Of a stretch of DNA of 34,659 nt, positions 30,528-34,659 are shown piece after piece (the first letter of the stretch is position 1; each line of letters opens with the position of its first letter). The translations under genes were made by a program, and so were the position numbers. The notes under the pieces were generated by a model, which was not told the origin of the DNA, searched no databases, and worked only from the letters and a program-made list of their open reading frames with translations. Location: positions 1,470,001 to 1,504,659 of the forward strand of contig NC_019907.1 of the NCBI RefSeq assembly GCF_000325745.1, given 5' to 3'. This DNA is from Liberibacter crescens BT-1 (GTDB taxonomy: Bacteria; Pseudomonadota; Alphaproteobacteria; Rhizobiales; Rhizobiaceae).

Positions 30528-31116
30528 TAACTCTTTCCTTCCGAAGGTCTTTTAAAAGTTCTAAAATAGGTAATCCAAGAATAGTAAAAAAACTTCCTTC
30601 TATTGTCTCAAATAATTGAATACCTTCTTTTTCAATTTGATAGGCACCAACACTTGATAAAACTTTTTCACCAGATTTTTTTAAATACTGTTGAATAAAT
30701 TCAATAGAAAGAATTCGCATTTTTAATTTTGCTTCTGATACATAAGAAGCTAATATAGTATCGTTACGTACTAACACGTACGAACTATGTATATAGTGTG
30801 TATTTCCTGAAAGAGAAAAAAGGTGATTTTCAGCGTCAGTCATGTCTTTAGGTTTATGATAAATTTTACCTTCAGATGACATAGTTTGATCACACCCTAT
30901 GATAATTTTTTCAGGATAAATCTTCCCTAATGCTAAAGCTTTTTTTTGAGCTAAAATTAAAGCAAGTTTAACAGGATCTGTTCTATCAGATATATCTAAA
31001 GATTTTTCTATCTCTCTTTCATTAATATTGGAATTCATTGCTATAAAATTAATTCCAGCATTTTTTAGAATTTTTCTTCTATGTATACTAGAAGATGCCA
31101 GTATTAAATTACACAT
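30520..31116 (-). CDS. maf: Maf-like nucleotide pyrophosphatase
   Basis: Maf proteins hydrolyse non-canonical or pyrimidine nucleoside triphosphates and affect septum formation when overproduced. The 198-residue protein begins LILASSSIHRRKILKNAGI, the family signature near residues 4-22, and has GCDQTM near 73-78 with the acidic catalytic residue, KPKDMTDAENHL and YQIEKEGIQLFE. It is the first gene of the maf-aroE-coaE-dnaQ operon, transcribed away from the predicted origin. It may be the rhizobial YhdE/YceF-like type; substrate specificity cannot be told. Confidence 0.9.
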   Translation of the reverse strand: MCNLILASSSIHRRKILKNAGINFIAMNSNINEREIEKSLDISDRTDPVKLALILAQKKALALGKIYPEKIIIGCDQTMSSEGKIYHKPKDMTDAENHLFSLSGNTHYIHSSYVLVRNDTILASYVSEAKLKMRILSIEFIQQYLKKSGEKVLSSVGAYQIEKEGIQLFETIEGSFFTILGLPILELLKDLRKERVID

Positions 31117-31187
31117 CGTACCTTAACTCAAAATAAACTATTTTATAATAATTAGAATTTTTCATCAAGAAACTTTCTCATAAAAAA

Positions 31188-31196
31188 GTTTCCACA
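31188..31196 (+). promoter_or_regulatory. DnaA-like box
   Basis: GTTTCCACA differs from TTWTNCACA at one position and is on the same strand as the tandem pair at 31428-31445. Confidence 0.35.
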
Positions 31197-31280
31197 GTCT
31201 ATTATAATTGTTGTTGATTATTTTTAATAAAGTACGATTCTTCTCGTTGTCTTTTTATAAAGACTTTTATTATTTTAATT

Positions 31281-31289
31281 TAATCCACA
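31281..31289 (+). promoter_or_regulatory. DnaA-like box
   Basis: TAATCCACA differs from the strong DnaA box TTATCCACA at position 2 only and has the same orientation as the other copies. Confidence 0.35.
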
Positions 31290-31336
31290 TTCTTAATTAT
31301 ATTCATATTTTATTCTACATTTTTAAAATTAAATTT

Positions 31337-31355
31337 AAAAATAATATTCATTATT
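31337..31355 (+). repeat. 19-bp direct repeat, copy 1, in predicted oriC
   Basis: AAAAATAATATTCATTATT occurs here and identically at 31508-31526. This copy ends one base before the first CtrA-type box (31357). Confidence 0.7.
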
Positions 31356-31356
31356 G

Positions 31357-31371
31357 TTAATGAAAAGTTAA
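31357..31371. promoter_or_regulatory. CtrA-type box 1 in predicted oriC
   Basis: TTAA TGAAAAG TTAA, a perfect half-site pair. In Caulobacter, CtrA binds such sites in oriC and blocks initiation. Confidence 0.45.
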
Positions 31372-31427
31372 AATTTTCTTTTAAAAGACAGATCATTTAA
31401 GTTGTTGAATTAAAATAGAAAAATATA

Positions 31428-31445
31428 TTATCCACGTTTTTCACA
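31428..31445 (+). promoter_or_regulatory. Two abutting DnaA-like boxes
   Basis: TTATCCACG (one mismatch to the strong box) and TTTTTCACA (fits TTWTNCACA) lie head to tail without a gap. Such tandem boxes are a usual DnaA assembly site in origins. Confidence 0.55.
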
Positions 31446-31486
31446 GTCTCTTCAGTATATTTTTTTCATTAGTATATTTTAATTTA

Positions 31487-31501
31487 TTAACAGAAAGTTA
31501 A
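31487..31501. promoter_or_regulatory. CtrA-type box 2 in predicted oriC
   Basis: TTAA CAGAAAG TTAA, 130 bp from box 1 with a similar spacer, and about 60 bp upstream of hemE, so it could affect both initiation and hemE transcription. Confidence 0.45.
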
Positions 31502-31507
31502 TTTATA

Positions 31508-31526
31508 AAAAATAATATTCATTATT
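31508..31526 (+). repeat. 19-bp direct repeat, copy 2, in predicted oriC
   Basis: Identical to 31337-31355. This copy starts six bases after the second CtrA-type box (31501) and lies in the hemE leader. Confidence 0.7.
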
Positions 31527-31563
31527 AAAGGGCTAGAATAAATAAAAAATTTTATAGAAAGTA

Positions 31564-32616
31564 ATGAGATCTATAGAAAAAATGGAAAAAGAACAAAAAA
31601 AAATTCTTGAGGTTTTAAAATCCAAAACATTAAATCCTCCACCTATCTGGCTTATGAGACAAGCAGGACGTTATCTTCCCGAATATAAAAAAATACGCAA
31701 AAAAGCTAAAAACTTCCTTGATATGTGCTACACACCAGAATACAGTGTCGAGTTATCTTTACAACCAATACATCGTTATAAACTTGATGCTGCAATTCTT
31801 TTTTCTGATATTTTAGTTATTCCAGATGCTCTTGGAAGGAATGTGCGTTTTTTAGAAAAAGAAGGACCAAGGTTAGATCCAATTAGTCCTGAAGAAATTC
31901 TTGCACTTAAAGATAATAATATCTTAGAATATCTTTCTCCTGTCATTAAAACAGTATCATCTTTACGTAAAAAGTTGTCTGTTGATACAACTTTAATTGG
32001 ATTTTGTGGTGCTCCTTGGACTGTTGCAACTTACATGATTGCTGGTTGTTCTACTGTCAATCAATCAGAAGCCAGGCTTTTTTCTTATCATCATCCAAAA
32101 ATTTTTAAATGGCTTTTAGATTTTCTGTCTGATGTTTCAGCAGATTATCTTGTCGCTCAAATTATGGCTGGTGCAGATGTTATTCAGATTTTTGATACAT
32201 GTGCTGGTGTTCTTTCTGGTCATGAATTTGAACTTTATGCCGCAGAGCCTGTTGCTCGTATGATTGCTTCAATACGTAAAAGATGTCCAAATACTCCTAT
32301 TATAGCTTTTGCAAAAGGAGCTGGATATAATTTAAAAAAATATCGTTTTTTGACGCATGCTGATGCTATAGGTTTAGATTGGACCGTCCCGTTATCTTTT
32401 GCTGTTGAACTGCAAAAAGAAGGGCCAGTCCAAGGAAATCTTGATCCAATGTGTTTAGTAGCTGGTGGACAAATAATGAAAGATAAAATTAATGCAATTT
32501 TAGATAGTTTAGGTTCTGGCCCATTAATTTTTAATCTTGGTCATGGAGTTACTCCACAAGTTGACCCTCAGAATGTTGCCTATTTAGTAGAAATTATACG
32601 CAAAGGACTAAAATAG
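31564..32616 (+). CDS. hemE: Uroporphyrinogen decarboxylase
   Basis: HemE removes four carboxyl groups from uroporphyrinogen III to give coproporphyrinogen III in heme synthesis. The 350-residue protein has the signature [16 protein letters not shown] near 23-38, the second signature [25 protein letters not shown] with the substrate-binding Asp, and FAKGAGY. ATG 31582 (MEKEQKK) is an alternative start closer to the usual length; neither has a strong ribosome site. It faces away from the predicted origin, as in Caulobacter, and its TAG stop shares a base with the hemJ GTG start. Confidence 0.95.
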   Translation: MRSIEKMEKEQKKILEVLKSKTLNPPPIWLMRQAGRYLPEYKKIRKKAKNFLDMCYTPEYSVELSLQPIHRYKLDAAILFSDILVIPDALGRNVRFLEKEGPRLDPISPEEILALKDNNILEYLSPVIKTVSSLRKKLSVDTTLIGFCGAPWTVATYMIAGCSTVNQSEARLFSYHHPKIFKWLLDFLSDVSADYLVAQIMAGADVIQIFDTCAGVLSGHEFELYAAEPVARMIASIRKRCPNTPIIAFAKGAGYNLKKYRFLTHADAIGLDWTVPLSFAVELQKEGPVQGNLDPMCLVAGGQIMKDKINAILDSLGSGPLIFNLGHGVTPQVDPQNVAYLVEIIRKGLK

Positions 32617-33152
32617 TGAAGTTCCTAATTTCTGATGCTGTGGGTAAAAAAGTTCAACTTAAAGCATTTATTGGATTGTTATTGTTTATTATAACAGTTT
32701 TTTGTATTGTTCTTTTTATAACTAAAAAGCCTTATTTATGGATTAAAGCTTTACATATTATTGCTGTTATGTCCTGGATGTCAGGATTACTGTATATGCC
32801 CAGGATATTTGTTTATCATAGTTCTTCTAAACCGGGTTCTCTTCAATATCAAACTTTTGAAATTATGGAAGAAAGATTACTAAAAATAATAATGAATCCT
32901 GCTATGATTCTTTCATGGATTTTTGGTATATATTTAACATTGCATGTTAGTCATATAAATATTGGCTGGCTTCGTATAAAATTTCTTTTAGTTTTGGGTC
33001 TTTCAGCATATCATTTTTATTTAGCTTTTATTATGAAAAGTTTTAAATATAATATGCAAAATCATAAGGCTTCTTACTTTAGAGTAATTAATGAAATACC
33101 TACTATACTTATGATAGTAATTGTAATTCTAACTGTAGTGAAACCTTTTTAA
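32616..33152 (+). CDS. hemJ: Protoporphyrinogen oxidase HemJ
   Basis: HemJ is the membrane protein that oxidises protoporphyrinogen IX in many alphaproteobacteria. The 178-residue protein has about five membrane segments; KALHIIAVMSWMSGLLYMPRIF at 44-65 holds conserved His47 and Arg63, and RLLKIIMNPAMILSW lies near 88-102. The start is GTG 32616, overlapping the hemE stop by one base, with AAGGA at 32603-32607 eight bases before it. The hemE-hemJ pairing supports the heme function. A further N-terminal membrane segment (18-36) precedes the core, as in related alphaproteobacterial forms. Confidence 0.88.
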   Translation: MKFLISDAVGKKVQLKAFIGLLLFIITVFCIVLFITKKPYLWIKALHIIAVMSWMSGLLYMPRIFVYHSSSKPGSLQYQTFEIMEERLLKIIMNPAMILSWIFGIYLTLHVSHINIGWLRIKFLLVLGLSAYHFYLAFIMKSFKYNMQNHKASYFRVINEIPTILMIVIVILTVVKPF

Positions 33153-33282
33153 ATATATTAAAAAATATATATTAATTTAATTTTTTATTATTTTCTTGAA
33201 GTTTATAAAAAAATGACTATCAATTGTTTTATATATCGTGTACCATAAAAATTCTTTAGTCATATATTTCTATGTTTATCGG

Positions 33283-33307
33283 TTTTTATTCTTTTTATGA
33301 ATAAAAA
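33283..33307. promoter_or_regulatory. Inverted repeat in the rho leader
   Basis: TTTTTATTC and GAATAAAAA (9 bp each) flank a 7-base loop about 50 bp upstream of the rho ATG, within a 206-bp AT-rich spacer. rho genes are often autoregulated through the leader, but this AT stem could be chance. Confidence 0.2.
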
Positions 33308-33358
33308 GAAATATATCTTCCTTATTCTTAATCTAAAAAATATAAATGGTTTTCCTTC

Positions 33359-34633
33359 ATGTCTGAAATGAAGCTTCAAGAGCTTAAAAGTAAATCTCCA
33401 ACTGATCTTCTTGCGTTTGCTGAATCACTTAATATTGAAAATTCTAATATTATGCGCAAGCAAGAATTAATGTTTTCTATATTGAAAGTATTAGCTAATC
33501 AAGAAATTGAAATTATAGGTGAAGGAGTTGTCGAAGTTCTCCAAGATGGCTTCGGATTTTTACGTTCTGCTAATGCTAATTATTTACCTGGTCCTGATGA
33601 TATTTATATATCTCCATCACAGATTAGACGTTTTTCTTTAAAAACTGGTGATACAGTTGAAGGTCCAATTCGTGGTCCTAAAGAAGGAGAAAGGTATTTT
33701 GCCCTTTTAAAAGTGAATACTATTAATTTTGATGTTCCAGAAAAAATTAGGCATAAGATACATTTTGATAATTTAACTCCTCTTTATCCAGATAAAAGGT
33801 TTCGTATGGAATTAGAAGATTCTAATTCTAAAGATTTATCTGCTCGTATGATTGATTTAATAGCTCCCCTTGGAAAGGGACAGCGTGCCATGCTTGTTGC
33901 TCCTCCTCGTGCAGGTAAAACAGTTCTTCTTCATAATATAGCTCATTTAATTGCAGAGAATCATCCAGAATGTTATTTAATTGTTTTGCTTATTGATGAA
34001 AGACCAGAAGAAGTAACGGACATGCAACGTTCAGTGAAAGGAGAAGTTGTTTCTTCAACATTTGATGAACCTGCAACTCGCCATGTTCAAGTTGCTGAAA
34101 TGGTCATTGAAAAAGCTAAACGTTTAGTAGAGCATGGGCTTGATGTTGTCATATTGCTTGATTCTATTACTCGTTTATGTAGAGCTTATAACGCTGTTAT
34201 TCCGTCATCTGGAAAGGTATTAACAGGTGGTGTTGATGCTAATGCTCTTCAACGTCCCAAGAGATTTTTCGGAGCTGCAAGAAATATAAAAGAAGGTGGT
34301 TCTCTTACGATTATTGGTACTGCACTTATTGATACTGGGAGTCGTATGGATGAAGTTATTTTTGAAGAATTTAAAGGTACTGGAAACTCTGAAATTATTT
34401 TGGATAGAAAGATAGCAGATAAACGTATTTTTCCTGCTATAGATATTCTTAAATCTGGAACTCGAAAAGAAGATTTGCTTATTGAACGTCAAGATCTTCA
34501 GAAAGTTTTTATGTTACGACGTATTGTTTCTACAATGGGAACTTTTGAGGCAATAGAGTTTTTAATAGATAAACTTAAACACACTAAAAATAACAGAGAT
34601 TTTTTCCACTCTATGAATAATAAAAGTAGTTAA
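33359..34633 (+). CDS. rho: Transcription termination factor Rho
   Basis: Rho is the hexameric RNA helicase that ends untranslated transcription. The 424-residue protein has an N-terminal helical domain ([19 protein letters not shown]), the RNA-binding cold-shock-like fold with [19 protein letters not shown] near 61-79, Walker [12 protein letters not shown] near 180-190, the Walker B segment [16 protein letters not shown], and the secondary RNA-binding [20 protein letters not shown]. Few intrinsic terminators are visible anywhere in the window, which would put weight on Rho. Rhizobia have trmE downstream; only 26 bp remain here and no such start is seen. Confidence 0.97.
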   Translation: MSEMKLQELKSKSPTDLLAFAESLNIENSNIMRKQELMFSILKVLANQEIEIIGEGVVEVLQDGFGFLRSANANYLPGPDDIYISPSQIRRFSLKTGDTVEGPIRGPKEGERYFALLKVNTINFDVPEKIRHKIHFDNLTPLYPDKRFRMELEDSNSKDLSARMIDLIAPLGKGQRAMLVAPPRAGKTVLLHNIAHLIAENHPECYLIVLLIDERPEEVTDMQRSVKGEVVSSTFDEPATRHVQVAEMVIEKAKRLVEHGLDVVILLDSITRLCRAYNAVIPSSGKVLTGGVDANALQRPKRFFGAARNIKEGGSLTIIGTALIDTGSRMDEVIFEEFKGTGNSEIILDRKIADKRIFPAIDILKSGTRKEDLLIERQDLQKVFMLRRIVSTMGTFEAIEFLIDKLKHTKNNRDFFHSMNNKSS

Positions 34634-34659
34634 ATGAGTAGATTACTAATTTAACTTTA

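Larger units (their letters stand above)
31117..31563. other. Predicted chromosomal replication origin (oriC) between maf and hemE
   Basis: A 447-bp non-coding, very AT-rich region between maf and hemE. In Caulobacter oriC lies next to hemE, and the rhizobial origin is also placed near hemE. Visible here are four 9-mers like the DnaA box TTWTNCACA: TTTTTCACA at 31437-31445 (exact), and one-mismatch copies at 31188-31196, 31281-31289 and 31428-31436, the last directly abutting the exact one. Two perfect CtrA-type boxes lie at 31357-31371 and 31487-31501, and a 19-bp direct repeat at 31337-31355 and 31508-31526. A GANTC (GATTC) methylation site is at 31236-31240. It also must contain the maf and hemE promoters. 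Confidence 0.7.

Noticed and set aside
34634-34654. ATG directly after the rho stop as the start of trmE
   Set aside because: The frame stops after six codons and does not resemble TrmE.

Overview
The window is a gene-dense, AT-rich stretch (roughly one third G+C by eye, lower between genes) of an alphaproteobacterial chromosome. The gene families point to Hyphomicrobiales/Rhizobiaceae: the ChvI/ChvG (ExoS) pair followed by a short HprK, a mannose-type EIIA and HPr; a tyrosine-type DivL; alphaproteobacterial AddA/AddB; a Tim44-like protein; and SecB-DnaQ-CoaE-AroE-Maf facing HemE-HemJ-Rho. From memory the order is collinear with the origin-proximal segment of rhizobial chromosomes, but several rhizobial genes are missing or decayed. 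Low G+C, gene loss and fresh-looking pseudogenes fit a reduced, host-associated relative, most like 'Candidatus Liberibacter'. The species cannot be fixed from sequence alone.

Layout. (1) 72-4341, plus strand: hisB, hisH, hisA, hisF, hisE and coaA, with overlapping ends from hisA to hisF and from hisE to coaA. (2) 4383-6155, minus strand: pckA and a small ORF behind it. (3) 6436-10406, plus strand: chvI, chvG (interrupted at a run of nine A), hprK, manX and ptsH, an acid/envelope-stress two-component system coupled to a regulatory PTS. (4) 10407-10969: a 563-bp gap where rhizobia carry ahcY. (5) 10970-21063, plus strand: divL, tsaE, addB, addA and trxA. (6) 21093-23491, minus strand: accD and folC, preceded by a broken trpF. 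(7) 23686-26701: a nitroreductase converging on gyrB. (8) 26831-31116: timA and secB diverge; maf, aroE, coaE and dnaQ form a tight minus-strand operon. (9) 31117-31563: a 447-bp very AT-rich gap with DnaA-like boxes, two perfect CtrA-type TTAA-N7-TTAA boxes and a 19-bp direct repeat, the likely chromosomal origin. (10) 31564-34633, plus strand: hemE, hemJ and rho.

How it fits together. The DivL homologue has Tyr in place of the phospho-acceptor His, as in the Caulobacter protein that acts through CckA on CtrA. Perfect CtrA-type boxes occur in the predicted origin and upstream of pckA, divL, gyrB and secB, so a CtrA-linked cell-cycle circuit may control replication and several neighbours. This is inference and the AT richness makes chance matches a real concern. 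No insertion sequence, prophage, CRISPR array, rRNA or tRNA gene was recognised. I found no wholly new multi-gene system. The most notable items are the origin architecture, the tyrosine DivL, the poly(A) frameshift in chvG, the trpF remnant and the altered AddA nuclease motif.
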